Source: Saccharopolyspora aridisoli | GTDB lineage: Bacteria; Actinomycetota; Actinomycetes; Mycobacteriales; Pseudonocardiaceae | Reading direction: 5' to 3' | Length of the DNA: 64,000 bases | NCBI RefSeq assembly: GCF_004348445.1 | Contig: NZ_SMKV01000029.1 | Coordinates: 1-64,000 of the forward strand | Part shown: one piece after another, positions 40,618 through 51,913 of the stretch | How positions within the stretch are numbered: the first letter of the stretch is position 1 | How the letters are laid out: every line of letters begins with the position of its first letter | Position numbers and translations under genes: made by a program | Notes under the pieces: generated by a model | What the model was told of the DNA's origin: nothing | Seen by the model: the letters and a program-made list of their open reading frames with translations, nothing else | Databases searched by the model: none

Positions 40618-42255
40618 TTGAGCAGGCAGAGTCTCACCAAGGCGCACAACAAGATCACCGAGCTGTCGTGGGAACCGACGTTCGCCACGCCCGCGACCCG
40701 CTTCGGCACCGACTACACCTTCGACAAGGCTCCGAAGAAGGACCCGCTGAAACAGATCATGCGGTCGTACTTCCCGATGGAGGAGGAGAAGGACAACCGC
40801 GTCTTCGGCGCGATGGACGGCGCCGTCCGGGGAAACATGTTCCGGCAGGTGCAGCAACGCTGGTTGGAGTGGCAGAAGCTCTTCCTGTCCATCATTCCGT
40901 TCCCGGAGATTTCGGCGGCGCGAGCGATGCCGATGGCCATCGACGCCGTGCCGAACCCGGAGATCCACAACGGGCTCGCGGTGCAGATGATCGACGAGGT
41001 CCGGCACTCGACGATCCAGATGAACCTCAAGAAGTTGTACATGAACAACTACATCGATCCGGCCGGGTTCGACATCACCGAGAAGGCGTTCGCGAACAAC
41101 TACGCGGGGACCATCGGCAGGCAGTTCGGCGAGGGGTTCATCACCGGTGACGCGATCACCGCGGCCAACATCTACCTGACGGTGGTGGCCGAAACCGCGT
41201 TCACCAATACTCTGTTCGTCGCGATGCCCGACGAGGCCGCCGCAAACGGCGACTACCTGCTGCCCACCGTCTTCCACTCGGTGCAGTCCGACGAGTCGCG
41301 GCACATCAGCAACGGCTACTCGATCCTGCTCATGGCCCTGGCCGACGAGCGCAACCGCCCGCTGCTGGAGCGCGACCTGCGCTACGCGTGGTGGAACAAC
41401 CATTGCGTGGTCGACGCCGCCATCGGCACCTTCGTCGAGTACGGCACCAAGGACCGCCGCAAGGACCGCGAGTCCTACGCCGAGATGTGGCGCCGCTGGA
41501 TCTACGACGACTACTACCGCAGCTACCTGCTGCCGCTGGAGAAGTACGGCCTGACCATCCCGCACGACCTGGTCGAGAAGGCGTGGAACCGCATCACCAA
41601 CCAGTTCTACGTGCACCGGGTGGCGCAATTCTTCGCCACCGGCTGGCCGGTGAACTACTGGCGCATCGACCCGATGACCGACACCGACTTCGAGTGGTTC
41701 GAGCACAAGTACCCGGGTTGGTACAACCAGTTCGGCAAGTGGTGGGAGGCCTACAACCGGCTCCGCTACCCGGGCCGCAACAAGCCGATCGCCTTCGAGG
41801 ACGTCGGTTACGAGTACCCGCACCGCTGCTGGACCTGCATGGTTCCCTGCCTGATCCGCGAGGACATGGTGGTCGACAAGGTCGACGGCCAGTGGCGGAC
41901 CTACTGCTCGGAACCCTGCGCCTGGACCGACACGGTCGCATTCCGCGGCGAGTACGAGGGCCGGGAGACCCCGAACATGGGTCGGCTCACCGGTCACCGG
42001 GAGTGGGAGACGCTGCACCACGACCGGGATCTGGCCGACATCGTCTCCGACCTCGGCTACGTCCGGGACGACGGCAAGACCCTCATCCCGCAGCCGCACC
42101 TGGACCTGGACGACCCGAAGCGGATGTGGACGCTCGACGACCTGCGAGGAATCCAGTTCTCCAGTCCGAACGTGACCCTCAACCAGATGACCGATCAGGA
42201 GCGCGAGGAGTGGGCGGCGTCCTACCGCGCCAACCCCAACGTGACCTCGTCCTGA
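40618..42255 (+). CDS. prmA: Propane monooxygenase hydroxylase large subunit
   Basis: The 545-aa alpha subunit of a soluble di-iron propane monooxygenase (group 5 SDIMO), which hydroxylates propane mainly at C2. The di-iron site is seen in two E-x-x-H motifs, [11 protein letters not shown] near 125-135 and [11 protein letters not shown] near 222-232, with further carboxylates in between. The C-terminal part has the cysteine pairs of a zinc-like site, [12 protein letters not shown] and TYCSEPCAW. The sequence agrees closely with Gordonia and Rhodococcus PrmA as I recall them. The start is TTG at 40618, preceded by GAGGAGG. It heads prmABCD-amidohydrolase-DUF59-groEL and is divergent from its regulator. 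Confidence 0.95.
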   Translation: MSRQSLTKAHNKITELSWEPTFATPATRFGTDYTFDKAPKKDPLKQIMRSYFPMEEEKDNRVFGAMDGAVRGNMFRQVQQRWLEWQKLFLSIIPFPEISAARAMPMAIDAVPNPEIHNGLAVQMIDEVRHSTIQMNLKKLYMNNYIDPAGFDITEKAFANNYAGTIGRQFGEGFITGDAITAANIYLTVVAETAFTNTLFVAMPDEAAANGDYLLPTVFHSVQSDESRHISNGYSILLMALADERNRPLLERDLRYAWWNNHCVVDAAIGTFVEYGTKDRRKDRESYAEMWRRWIYDDYYRSYLLPLEKYGLTIPHDLVEKAWNRITNQFYVHRVAQFFATGWPVNYWRIDPMTDTDFEWFEHKYPGWYNQFGKWWEAYNRLRYPGRNKPIAFEDVGYEYPHRCWTCMVPCLIREDMVVDKVDGQWRTYCSEPCAWTDTVAFRGEYEGRETPNMGRLTGHREWETLHHDRDLADIVSDLGYVRDDGKTLIPQPHLDLDDPKRMWTLDDLRGIQFSSPNVTLNQMTDQEREEWAASYRANPNVTSS

Positions 42256-42376
42256 CGGTCTGCGGACCGCGGACGGCGGTGTCGCAACACCTCACCGCCG
42301 CCGTCCGCGATCCCCTTCCCTGAGCCGGGCCACTGGCGTCCACGCCGCGGACGCCGCGCTGAGAATCGAGATTCCG

Positions 42377-43426
42377 ATGGCCGACAAGCACCGCATCTCC
42401 TTCGAACCCGTCGACATCGAGATGGAGGCGGGCGAGGACGAGAAGATCCTCGACGCCGCGTTCCGCCAGGGCGTTCACCTCATGCACGGCTGCCGCGAGG
42501 GGCAGTGTTCGGCGTGCAAGTCCTACGTCCTGGACGGCGAGATCCAGATGGAGCGCTACTCCACCTTCGCCTGCAACGATGCCGAGGTCGAGGAGGGCTA
42601 CGTCCTGCTCTGCCGGGCGCACGCCTTCAGCGACTGCACGATCGAGCTGCTCAACTTCGACGAGGAAGAGCTGCTCAACTCGGCCCCGTTGCAGCAGGTC
42701 AGCACCGAGGTCATGGAGATCGTCGAGCACACCCGCGACATCGTGGGACTCAAGCTCAAACCGGTCGAACCGGCCGCGTACGAGTTCAAGGCCGGCCAGT
42801 ACGCCGACCTGACCATTCCGGGCACCGACGAGCACCGGTCGTTCTCGATGGCGACGACACCGTCGACCGCCGATTACGTCGAGTTCGTCATCAAGAAGTA
42901 CCCGGGCGGTCGGTTCTCCTCGCTGCTGGAGGAGGGCATCGCGGTCGGTGACACCATCGAGCTGGCCGGGCCCTACGGCAACTTCACCCTGAAGAGCGGG
43001 CACGTGCTGCCGCTGGTGCTGATGGCTGGTGGCGCGGGCATGGCGCCCGTGCTGGGGCTTCTGCGGCACCTCAGCGAGACCGGCGACCCCCGCCGGATTC
43101 GCTTCTACTACGGCGCCCGCACGGCCGCCGACCTGTTCTACCTCGACGAGATCCGCGCGCTGGGTGAACGGCTGGCGGACTTCGGGTTCGTCGTCGCGCT
43201 GTCGGAATCCATTGACGGCGCAGGCGATCTCGGCGTCGCGGTGGAGGCGGGCGTGGTCACCGACGTCGTCGAGTCGGCCGAGCCCGAGCTGCACGAGGCC
43301 GAGGTCTACCTGTGCGGGCCCCCGCCGATGGTGGACGCGGCGCTGGCGCTGGCCGAGCGCCAAGGAGTGCCCGAAGACCGAGTCTTCTACGACAAGTTCA
43401 CCACAGCGGTCCAGCCCGACGAGTGA
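42377..43426 (+). CDS. prmB: Propane monooxygenase reductase
   Basis: A 349-aa iron-sulfur flavoprotein that passes electrons from NADH to the hydroxylase. The N-terminal plant-type [2Fe-2S] domain has HGCREGQCSACKSYVLDGE near 36-54 and the fourth cysteine in GYVLLCRAHAF. The FAD-binding domain contains DEHRSFSMATTPS near 152-164, and the NAD domain contains VLMAGGAGMAPVLGLLRHL near 215-233 and EVYLCGPPPMVDAAL near 310-324. The length and domain order fit reductases of soluble di-iron monooxygenases. A 121-base gap separates it from prmA. Confidence 0.93.
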   Translation: MADKHRISFEPVDIEMEAGEDEKILDAAFRQGVHLMHGCREGQCSACKSYVLDGEIQMERYSTFACNDAEVEEGYVLLCRAHAFSDCTIELLNFDEEELLNSAPLQQVSTEVMEIVEHTRDIVGLKLKPVEPAAYEFKAGQYADLTIPGTDEHRSFSMATTPSTADYVEFVIKKYPGGRFSSLLEEGIAVGDTIELAGPYGNFTLKSGHVLPLVLMAGGAGMAPVLGLLRHLSETGDPRRIRFYYGARTAADLFYLDEIRALGERLADFGFVVALSESIDGAGDLGVAVEAGVVTDVVESAEPELHEAEVYLCGPPPMVDAALALAERQGVPEDRVFYDKFTTAVQPDE

Positions 43427-43503
43427 TCCGGCCAGAGGTCGGGGAGCGGTCCACGCTCCCCGAGACCCAGGCGTCACAGCGGAGATGTCAAAGGAGAGAT
43501 CAG

Positions 43504-44616
43504 ATGGCGAGCAGTTCAACGCCCGCGCCCAAGGCGCGCAGCTTTCCGAAGATCGAGTTCACCGATTCCGAGGCCGGCGCGCTGGAGTTCCCCAGCTCGA
43601 AGAGCCGGAGCTACAACTACTTCAAGCCGGCCAAGCTGCGGGCCACGGTGTACGAGGACGTCACCGTCGACGTGCAGCCCGACCCCGAGCGCCACCTCAG
43701 CCAGGGCTGGATTTACGGCTTCGGCGACGGCCCCGGCGGATACCCGCAGGAGTGGACGGCGGCGAAGTCGTCCGACTGGCACGCGTTCCTGGATCCCAAC
43801 GAGGAGTGGGAGCAGACGATCTACCGCAACAACGCGGCAGTGGTGCGTCAGGTTTCCCTGGGGCTGGAGAACGCCAAGCGCGCCGACGCCTACGGCGGCT
43901 GGAACACCGCCTGGCAGAAGTTCATCGCCCGCAACCTGGGTGCCTGGATGCACGCCGAGAACGGCATGGCGCTGCACGTTTTCACCTCCATCCAGCGCTC
44001 CGGGCCGACGAACATGATCAACACGGCGGTGGCGGTCAACGCGGCGCACAAGATGCGCTTCGCCCAGGACCTCGCCCTGTTCAACCTGGACCTCTCGGAG
44101 TCCCTGGAGTCGTTCGAAGGCGCCGTGCACCACGAGGTCTGGCACTCGGCGCAGGAGTGGCAGCCCACCCGCAAGGTCGTCGAGGAGCTCACCGCCGTCG
44201 GCGACTGGGCCGAGCTGCTGTTCGGCACGAACGTCATCTTCGAGCAGCTGGTCGGCCAGCTCGTCCGCTCGGAATTGGTCATGCAGATCTCGGCCAAGAA
44301 CGGCGACTACATCACGCCGACCATCGTCGGAACCGGTGAGCACGACTACAACCGCGACCTCGGCTACACCCGCGCGCTGTTCCGGCTGCTCACCCGGGAC
44401 GAGGAGCACGGCGCCGCCAACCGCGAGCTGTTCGGCCGGTGGCTGGCCAAGTGGGTCCCACCGTGCCTGGCGGCGGCGCACGCGCTGCAGCCCATCTGGT
44501 CTCAGCCGGCGGAGAAGACGCGCACCTTCGACGAATCGTTGAGCGCGACCAAGGAGAAGTTCAGCCAGCTGCTCGAGGAGATCGGGCTCGACGTGCCGAA
44601 GGAGTTGGACCAGTGA
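43504..44616 (+). CDS. prmC: Propane monooxygenase hydroxylase small subunit
   Basis: The 370-aa beta subunit of the hydroxylase. It has the all-helical di-iron fold without the metal site and contacts PrmA to form the alpha2beta2 core. Recognisable parts are [20 protein letters not shown] near 31-50, [20 protein letters not shown] near 55-74 and [20 protein letters not shown] near 140-159. GGAGAG precedes the ATG at 43504; an upstream extension of the frame overlaps prmB. Its stop overlaps the GTG of prmD by four bases. Confidence 0.92.
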   Translation: MASSSTPAPKARSFPKIEFTDSEAGALEFPSSKSRSYNYFKPAKLRATVYEDVTVDVQPDPERHLSQGWIYGFGDGPGGYPQEWTAAKSSDWHAFLDPNEEWEQTIYRNNAAVVRQVSLGLENAKRADAYGGWNTAWQKFIARNLGAWMHAENGMALHVFTSIQRSGPTNMINTAVAVNAAHKMRFAQDLALFNLDLSESLESFEGAVHHEVWHSAQEWQPTRKVVEELTAVGDWAELLFGTNVIFEQLVGQLVRSELVMQISAKNGDYITPTIVGTGEHDYNRDLGYTRALFRLLTRDEEHGAANRELFGRWLAKWVPPCLAAAHALQPIWSQPAEKTRTFDESLSATKEKFSQLLEEIGLDVPKELDQ

Positions 44617-44963
44617 GCGGCAGCATGCAGTTCGGTTCGCAGGCGGGGTCGTCGAACATGTGCGGCGTCACCCTGATGAACACCCCGATCGGGCGCGTGG
44701 TCGCCGAGGTGATGGCGGGCAAGGAGGGCATCGAGCTCGTGGAGTACCCGTCCATGATCCGCGTGGACGGCACCAAGCTCGTGGAGTTCGACTACGACGA
44801 GCTGACCGAGGCGCTCGGCGAACCCTTCGACGGGTCGATCTTCGAGGAGATCAGCTCCACCCACTACGGCCGCATGGTGCACCTCGACGACCGCACCATC
44901 CTGTTCGCCAACCCCGAGGACGCGGCCGAGTACATCGGCTTCGACCTGCTCGCGCGGGACTGA
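44613..44963 (+). CDS. prmD: Propane monooxygenase coupling (effector) protein
   Basis: The 116-aa regulatory protein of the monooxygenase, of the MmoB/DmpM family. It docks on the hydroxylase near the di-iron site and tunes substrate access and electron transfer. The family core is [20 protein letters not shown] near 17-36, followed by [20 protein letters not shown] near 44-63. It has no cofactor. The start is GTG, overlapping the prmC stop (GTGA), so translation is coupled. Confidence 0.9.
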   Translation: MSGSMQFGSQAGSSNMCGVTLMNTPIGRVVAEVMAGKEGIELVEYPSMIRVDGTKLVEFDYDELTEALGEPFDGSIFEEISSTHYGRMVHLDDRTILFANPEDAAEYIGFDLLARD

Positions 44964-44974
44964 CCGATCCGAGC

Positions 44975-45016
44975 CCGCGGTGGCGGGGCGCTGCGCTCAA
45001 CGCTCCGCCACCGCGG
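44975..45016 (+). promoter_or_regulatory. Intercistronic hairpin after prmD
   Basis: CCGCGGTGGCGG (44975-44986) and CCGCCACCGCGG (45005-45016) form a perfect 12-bp stem with an 18-base loop. There is no U-tract and the operon clearly continues, so it is more likely a partial terminator or an mRNA-stabilising element that raises expression of prmABCD over the genes after it. Confidence 0.6.
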
Positions 45017-45046
45017 TTCAACAGCACGAAGGGTGGGACAGCTGCG

Positions 45047-46060
45047 ATGTACGAGAAGGACGGCGAGAGGTACTTCGTGGTCGATGGGCACGTCCACATC
45101 TGGGACGCCCGCGAGTCGAACCGCAAGAACATCTACGGCAAGCAGTTCATCGACTGCTTCTACGACTACCACCGCAACCTCAGCCCCGAGGAGCACGTGT
45201 GGGACTACGACACCTACACCTACTACGGCTCCGAGCGGTTCATGAAGGACGTCTTCGACGACGGCCACGTCGATCACGCCATCTTCCAGGCGACCTTGCT
45301 CAACGACTTCTACGAGACGGGTTTCGGCCAAACGGAGGAGGCCTTTGGGCTCACCCGGCGGCATCCGGACAAGCTGACCTACAACCACGCCTACGACCCC
45401 CGCAACGGTGAGGCCGGCTTGGAACAGCTGCGCCGGGATGCCGAGCGGATGAACCTGCAGGGCGTCAAGCTCTACACCGCCGAGTGGAACGGCGACTCGC
45501 GCGGGTACCGGCTCGACGACCAGTGGTCGCGCCGCTACCTCGAAGAATGCCTCGCTCTGGGGATCAAGAACATCCACGTCCACAAAGGACCGACGATCCG
45601 GCCGCTGGACCGGGACGCCTTCGACGTCGCCGACGTCGACAAGGTCGCCACCGACTACACCGACCTCAACTTCGTCGTCGAGCACGTCGGACTGCCGCGG
45701 CTGGAGGACTTCTGCTGGATCGCCACCCAGGAGCCCAACGTCTACGGCGGGCTCGCGGTCGCGATGCCGTTCATCCACTCCCGCCCGCGGTACTTCGCGC
45801 AGATCATCGGCGAACTCCTCTACTGGATCGGCGAGGACAGGATCCTCTTCGGCAGCGACTACGCCCTGTGGACGCCCGGGTGGCTGGTGGAGAAGTTCGT
45901 CGACTTCCAGATCCCGGCGGAACTGACGGAGTACGCGCAGATCACGCCGGAGCAGAAGAGGAAGGTCCTCGGGCTCAACGCCGCCGCTCTGTACGACATC
46001 GATGTGCCCGGCGAGTTCCAGGTCGCCGCTGCCGCGGTGTCGGGAGCGGAGGCGCGATGA
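45047..46060 (+). CDS. Propane-operon amidohydrolase
   Basis: A 337-aa amidohydrolase-2 family metal-dependent hydrolase or decarboxylase. The N-terminal DGHVHIWD near 12-19 gives the HxH metal ligands, NIHVHKGPTIRPL near 178-190 supplies another histidine, FVVEHVGLP near 211-219 a third, and LFGSDYALWTPGW near 268-280 the conserved Asp. Homologues follow prmD or mimD in Mycobacterium, Gordonia and Rhodococcus alkane operons, where they help yield active monooxygenase, although their reaction is unknown. The ATG at 45047 is chosen because the upstream frame is antisense-like and crosses the hairpin. It overlaps the next gene by four bases. Confidence 0.87.
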   Translation: MYEKDGERYFVVDGHVHIWDARESNRKNIYGKQFIDCFYDYHRNLSPEEHVWDYDTYTYYGSERFMKDVFDDGHVDHAIFQATLLNDFYETGFGQTEEAFGLTRRHPDKLTYNHAYDPRNGEAGLEQLRRDAERMNLQGVKLYTAEWNGDSRGYRLDDQWSRRYLEECLALGIKNIHVHKGPTIRPLDRDAFDVADVDKVATDYTDLNFVVEHVGLPRLEDFCWIATQEPNVYGGLAVAMPFIHSRPRYFAQIIGELLYWIGEDRILFGSDYALWTPGWLVEKFVDFQIPAELTEYAQITPEQKRKVLGLNAAALYDIDVPGEFQVAAAAVSGAEAR

Positions 46061-46776
46061 CCACCACCCTCCGCTCCGTGGAGACCGACGTCCTGGCGGC
46101 GTTGGCGACGGTGACCGACCCCGAGCTGGACGAGCCCGTGACGGAACTGGGATTCGTGCGCTCGGTGGTCGTCGACGACGTCGGGGTCGAGGTGCACCTG
46201 CGCCTGCCGACCTCGTTCTGTGCCCCCAACTTCGCCTACCTGATGGTGGCCGACGCCTACGACGCCCTCGCCGAAGTGCCCGACGCGGGCAGGGTCCGGG
46301 TGCTGCTGGACGACCACCACGACTCCGAGAAGATCAACGACGGCATCGCCTCCGGCCTCGGGTACGCCGGAACCTTCGGTTCCGAGGCCGAGGAGAGTCT
46401 CGACGAGCTGCGCCGCACCTTCCAGCGCAAGGCGCACCTGGCGGCGGTGGAGCGCTGCTGCCGATCGGTGCTCGGCGGGGGTGCGTGGTCCCTCGACGAG
46501 CTGCCGCTGCTGGAGCTGTTCGACCTGCCCGAGGGGCGGCTCAAGGCCGCGCTGGTGCGGCGGCGCGAGGCGATCGGACTGCCCGGTCATGCGCACGCGC
46601 GCGTGCTCGTCGACCACGAGGGTGCACCGATTCCGCGCACCGATACCGCGCTGTGGCTGCGGTTCGCCGCCGCCACGAGGGTTTCGATCGAGGGCAACGT
46701 CCACTTCTGCCGGGGCCTGCTCGCGACCCGCTACACCGAGAGCGATCCCGTCATCACGAATGTGAGAACCACCTGA
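46057..46776 (+). CDS. DUF59/MIP18-like protein of the monooxygenase operon
   Basis: A 239-aa protein whose first 90 residues form a DUF59 (SufT/MIP18-like) domain: VTDPELDEPVTELGFVRSVV near 19-38 and the conserved cysteine in LPTSFCAPNFAYLMVADAYD near 49-68. The C-terminal 140 residues are less conserved. DUF59 proteins help load or repair iron-sulfur or iron centres, so it may assist assembly of the PrmB [2Fe-2S] cluster or the di-iron site. It is translationally coupled to the amidohydrolase (ATGA) and is present at the same place in related alkane operons. Confidence 0.8.
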   Translation: MTTTLRSVETDVLAALATVTDPELDEPVTELGFVRSVVVDDVGVEVHLRLPTSFCAPNFAYLMVADAYDALAEVPDAGRVRVLLDDHHDSEKINDGIASGLGYAGTFGSEAEESLDELRRTFQRKAHLAAVERCCRSVLGGGAWSLDELPLLELFDLPEGRLKAALVRRREAIGLPGHAHARVLVDHEGAPIPRTDTALWLRFAAATRVSIEGNVHFCRGLLATRYTESDPVITNVRTT

Positions 46777-46818
46777 GCTTGGCCCGTGTCCGAGTGTTGG
46801 TAGATCCGCTGCGCATAA

Positions 46819-48483
<1,665 letters not shown>

Positions 48484-48492
48484 AGGGGCCAG

Positions 48493-48528
48493 GAGGTGCG
48501 CCCACCGCCGTCGTGGTGGGCGCACCTC
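48493..48528 (+). terminator. Terminator of the propane monooxygenase operon
   Basis: GAGGTGCGCCCACC (48493-48506) and GGTGGGCGCACCTC (48515-48528) form a perfect 14-bp stem with an 8-base loop, nine bases after the groEL stop. Confidence 0.8.
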
Positions 48529-48533
48529 GCCCG

Positions 48534-48745
48534 GTTCACCGGCGCGAACTCGCGGTCGCTGAGCGCCCGGATTTGGCGCAACGCGAGGGGGATGAGTTCC
48601 GCTGACGTGCAGCGGGAATCGACCAAGCCCAGCGCCAGGGCCTCCGGTGTCTGAGTGGACTGAATTCGGATGCGGGCTGCACGGTTTCGGCGGACATGAT
48701 GCGGGCGTCCGCCGCGGCGGCCAACGCGTAGCCGCCCGCCGAGCA
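48534..48745 (-). pseudogene. Remnant of an enoyl-CoA hydratase (crotonase)
   Basis: On the minus strand two frames carry crotonase pieces in the right order. SAGGYALAAAADARIMSAET (about 48742-48680) matches the CAGGGxxLAxAADxRIA loop. After a frameshift, TPEALALGLVDSRCTSAEL followed by PLALRQIRALSD (about 48650-48550) matches the AxxxGLVxxVVP and following helix. The N-terminal and C-terminal parts are missing. An intact crotonase lies just downstream at 49122, but the remnant is not simply a piece of it. Confidence 0.5.
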
Positions 48746-48968
48746 CCGGGAGAAGCACCGGGACTGCCTCGCGCGAGCGCTGCCCGAACTGATCGCCCAG
48801 GGCTGGCGGCTCGACCACATCAGCGAGACGACCGGACGCAACGGCGTAGTCGTCCAGCGACTGTCCGAATGGGCCGACGAATGCCCTCACGTCGGCCACG
48901 CCGCAATCCTCAGTCATGTGCATGCACCTCCACTCGGCGAACAGCGGCCGGGTGTGCGCCCCTCATGA
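48732..48968 (+). other. Open frame with a helix-turn-helix-like segment
   Basis: A 78-codon open frame follows a TAG and has no good start codon. Its product reads LARALPELIAQGWRLDHISE, then TTGRNGVVVQRLSEWAD, which could be a helix-turn-helix. It may be a fragment of a lost regulator or chance. The remaining bases up to 49121 hold nothing I can support. Confidence 0.2.
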
Positions 48969-49121
48969 GTTCGACGAGGTTGCGGGCCCGCCGCTGAGCG
49001 TTCGGCGGTGCGATGCCCTGCTGCGCCGCTGCGTCACGATCGTCAGCGCGTCGTGGGCGGACGAGGCACCAGCCCGCAAGGTGAGGACCAGGTGTTCGAA
49101 GGGGCATCGAGCACGTGGTCC

Positions 49122-49913
49122 TCACGGCTCGGACGCCGTGTTGAACCGCGGTGCTTCCTTGGCGAGGAAAGCGCGTACCCCTTCTGCCGCGTCGGGCGAG
49201 GCGAACGCCTGCTCGGACAGCGGCAACGTCGACCGGATCGCCTCCCGGTCGCCGTCCCGGCCGTGGTGCACCGCCTGCTTGACCAGCGCGAGCGCCGTGG
49301 CGGGCAGCTCGGTCAGGCGCGAGGCCAGCTCGCGGGCGGTGGTGAGCGCGTGGCCGCCGGGGACGACGCGGTTGACCAGACCCCAGGACAGCGCCGTCTC
49401 CACGGGCAGCGGATCGCCGAAGAGCATCATCTCCACGGCGCGCGCCTCACCCAGCCGGCGCGTGACGCGAACGGGTCCGCCTGAAGCCGGGATCACGCCG
49501 AGCTTGATCTCGGGCAGCGCGACATCGGTCCCGGCCTCGGCGATGATCAGGTCGCAGCACACCGCCAGCTCCAGCCCACCGCCGTAGGCGAGTCCGTTGA
49601 GCGCGGCGATCGTGGGCTTCGGGAACTCGTCGAGCAGACCGAACGTTTCGTTCTCGAACGACAGCTTCCGGTCCACGACGTCACCGTCGGCGATCAAGGA
49701 CGGGAACTCCTTGATGTCCGACCCCGCGCAGAAAGCCCTGTCACCCGCCCCGGTCAGCACCAGCACGCGCGCCTGCGGATCGTCGGCGAGCCGCCGCAGC
49801 ACGGCGTTGAGCTGCCGGGTGAGTTCGAGCGTGGTGACGTTCATCGGCGGATCGTTCAACGTCACCACGGCGACGTGGTCCTCGACGGCGCAGGTCACGA
49901 GGTCGGTGCTCAT
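49122..49913 (-). CDS. Enoyl-CoA hydratase/isomerase family protein
   Basis: A 263-aa crotonase-fold protein. The oxyanion-hole segments are DRAFCAGSDIKEFPSL near 58-73 and LNGLAYGGGLELAVCCDLII near 105-124; the second region with catalytic glutamates reads LPEIKLGVIPASGGPVRVTR near 133-152. The C-terminal helix region is normal. It may act in fatty-acid beta-oxidation or in degradation of a branched or aromatic acyl-CoA. No pathway gene is next to it, so the substrate is open. The start ATG at 49913 begins the conserved frame. Confidence 0.85.
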   Translation of the reverse strand: MSTDLVTCAVEDHVAVVTLNDPPMNVTTLELTRQLNAVLRRLADDPQARVLVLTGAGDRAFCAGSDIKEFPSLIADGDVVDRKLSFENETFGLLDEFPKPTIAALNGLAYGGGLELAVCCDLIIAEAGTDVALPEIKLGVIPASGGPVRVTRRLGEARAVEMMLFGDPLPVETALSWGLVNRVVPGGHALTTARELASRLTELPATALALVKQAVHHGRDGDREAIRSTLPLSEQAFASPDAAEGVRAFLAKEAPRFNTASEP

Positions 49914-50108
49914 CGGGTCGGGATCCTTCCCACGGGAGGTGGCGGAGCGGGCCCGCCCACTCTAGGGAAGGGAACGCTCCGACTCGCACCGTCGAGGCGC
50001 CCCGGAGCGGTGCGAGGTCCCGGTGGTCGGTGCCGTTCGGGGACGTGCATCCTGGTGTTCGACAAGATCAGGCGCGGCAGTGTCGCCTGGATACCGCAGG
50101 AGGACCGT

Positions 50109-50273
50109 GTGAGCACCGACAACGAGCGTCCGGAGATCGACCTCTCGCGCGACCCCAACCCCGGCGTCCCCGACCACGCCGCGCCCGAAGGGTCGGGACT
50201 CGACCCGCTCATCGACCTCTCCCGCGACCCGAACCCGGGCAAGGCGGACCACGCCAAGCCCGACGACGAGTGA
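50109..50273 (+). CDS. Small 54-aa hydrophilic protein with an internal repeat
   Basis: A short acidic protein that starts with GTG at 50109 after GGAGG. It contains IDLSRDPNPG twice (about 10-19 and 35-44), each followed by a VPDHA or KADHA-like motif, so most of the chain is two copies of a 16-residue unit. It has no membrane segment or cysteine. I do not recognise a family. A strong hairpin terminator lies 17 bases after the stop, which supports it as a real transcription unit. Confidence 0.6.
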   Translation: MSTDNERPEIDLSRDPNPGVPDHAAPEGSGLDPLIDLSRDPNPGKADHAKPDDE

Positions 50274-50289
50274 CCGTCCACTGAGGACG

Positions 50290-50323
50290 CCGTTCCGGGA
50301 GGCCGTGGACCCTCCCGGAACGG
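50290..50323 (+). terminator. Terminator after the 54-aa protein
   Basis: CCGTTCCGGGAGG (50290-50302) and CCTCCCGGAACGG (50311-50323) form a perfect 13-bp stem with an 8-base loop. The following bases to 50594 hold no supported gene. Confidence 0.7.
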
Positions 50324-50594
50324 TCCGCTCCAGAGGTGGGCGGGCAGCTGCAGCCGCCCGTCGTGGACTTCGGCGATCTGTTCCCAGCGGTGAGGCGGGA
50401 CTCGGGTTGGTCCGCCGCTGACGCGAAGGGTTTTCCGACGTCGTCGCGGCCTGAAGAGGTGACCGAGACACGGCCGTGTGAATTGCGCACCGCACGAGCA
50501 CGGACGGGTGAGCTCCGGTGGCTGTGCGCGACAGGTGTGGTTAGAACGTTCGGCAGCCGATCATTTCACTCTTCAGGAGACCTAGGAGTGTTTC

Positions 50595-51353
50595 GTGCCG
50601 AAGTCAAGACACCGGGCGCCCACCGCCTGTTTGCGCCAATGGATCGTCTGGGGAGTGGCAGCGTTGCTGGTCGCCGCCGCATTCGCCTTCATCTCACCGC
50701 TCGGCGGCGGAACCCTGCCCGTCGTGTGGACCTTCCTGCACGTCCTGCTGTGCTTCGCGACCGGTTCGCTGGCCAACGCGATGTTCCTGTCCCGGCCGCT
50801 GCGGCAGGGAGGGCACATGGTCTTCCCCACGATCCGCGAGCCCGAGGCGATCGAACTGGCCCCGGACGAGCCGAAGAAATCCCTGGCCGCCCCGGTCGGC
50901 CCCCGCACCACGCGGTCCGAGGACGACGCTCCCGCTTTCACGTCCTTCAGCGACACCGACGGCACTCTTGAGGTCACGGTGCTGGTCTCCGGCAACGACG
51001 GATCCGATCAAGCGGGCGGCGAACTCGCCGGTGTCGGCCTAGCCGACCTCAGCGAGGAGTACGTCGTCGAAGGAATCCCGGTCCAGAAGACCGGCGAGGA
51101 CATCGCCGAACCGAAAACCCACGCAGAAAAGGGAGGTTCGGCCCCCTACCCGGGCGCGGTGAAGGCGAAGCCGAACGGCCAGTCCCCGCGCAGCGGCTAC
51201 CGGGTCAAGGGCAACACGCGGTCGAAGCGCTACCACACGATGCAGTCCCCCTACTACGAGCGCACCAAGGCCAGCGTCTGGTTCCGCTCCGCAGCAGACG
51301 CGGAACGAGCCGGCTTCTCGTCCTGGAACGCCGGAACGAAGTACTCGCTCTGA
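50595..51353 (+). CDS. Membrane protein with a C-terminal sunset domain
   Basis: A 252-aa protein with two predicted N-terminal membrane helices (IVWGVAALLVAAAFAFISPL near 17-36 and LPVVWTFLHVLLCFATGSLA near 41-60), an acidic, disordered middle, and a C-terminal domain of about 60 residues with GYRVKGNTRSKRYHTMQSPY and RTKASVWFRSAADAERAGFS. That end fits the small sunset domain found in many actinobacterial membrane proteins; the recognition is from memory. The role is unknown. The start is GTG at 50595, with AGGAG six bases upstream. Confidence 0.7.
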   Translation: MPKSRHRAPTACLRQWIVWGVAALLVAAAFAFISPLGGGTLPVVWTFLHVLLCFATGSLANAMFLSRPLRQGGHMVFPTIREPEAIELAPDEPKKSLAAPVGPRTTRSEDDAPAFTSFSDTDGTLEVTVLVSGNDGSDQAGGELAGVGLADLSEEYVVEGIPVQKTGEDIAEPKTHAEKGGSAPYPGAVKAKPNGQSPRSGYRVKGNTRSKRYHTMQSPYYERTKASVWFRSAADAERAGFSSWNAGTKYSL

Positions 51354-51913
51354 AACCCCTGTCAGGCGACGAGAACGGAATTGCCAACGTGGTTTGGGCG
51401 CGGAAAGCATCGTTGCTCAACGGCGTTCAGTGATCACAGGTGCGTTGCGGGATGTGCGGTCGTTGTTGGTGGCTCCTGCCGGGAAGTAGCTGCTCTTCTC
51501 CTTCCGCCGGACACCTCCCGGCCGTCCCAGCGCGAGACGCCGGGGACGGTCGGAACCGCTACGGGCGGGATCAGGCGGGAGGACGAGCTTGCCCTGGCGG
51601 TGGCAGCCCGATCGCCTCGACGAGGACGACGACTTCCGTGGGCGGCGGCTGGGGCGTGGGTGCCACAAGTCGTGAGCACGTCGGGATCGCCGAGGATCAG
51701 CCGGGTGATGACTCGGATGACCCTCTGGTTCTGGGCGGGAGGACCCCAGACATCCGGCACGTGCATCCGACCGCCGCCAATCTGCGCGAGCGCCCCTGAT
51801 CAAGAACATTCGGCGTAGGCTGGGATCAACGAGGTTCCCGGCAACGTGAGCAGTCCAGCTCCACAGTCCCGGGGTCCGCACCGGCCGGTGATCGGCCGGG
51901 AGGGAATTTCACC
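51354..51913. other. Gene-free stretch
   Basis: About 560 bases in which all open frames are short, overlap on both strands and show no recognisable domain. Probably decayed or spacer DNA; promoter elements for the DUF5994 gene should lie near its end. Confidence 0.4.
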
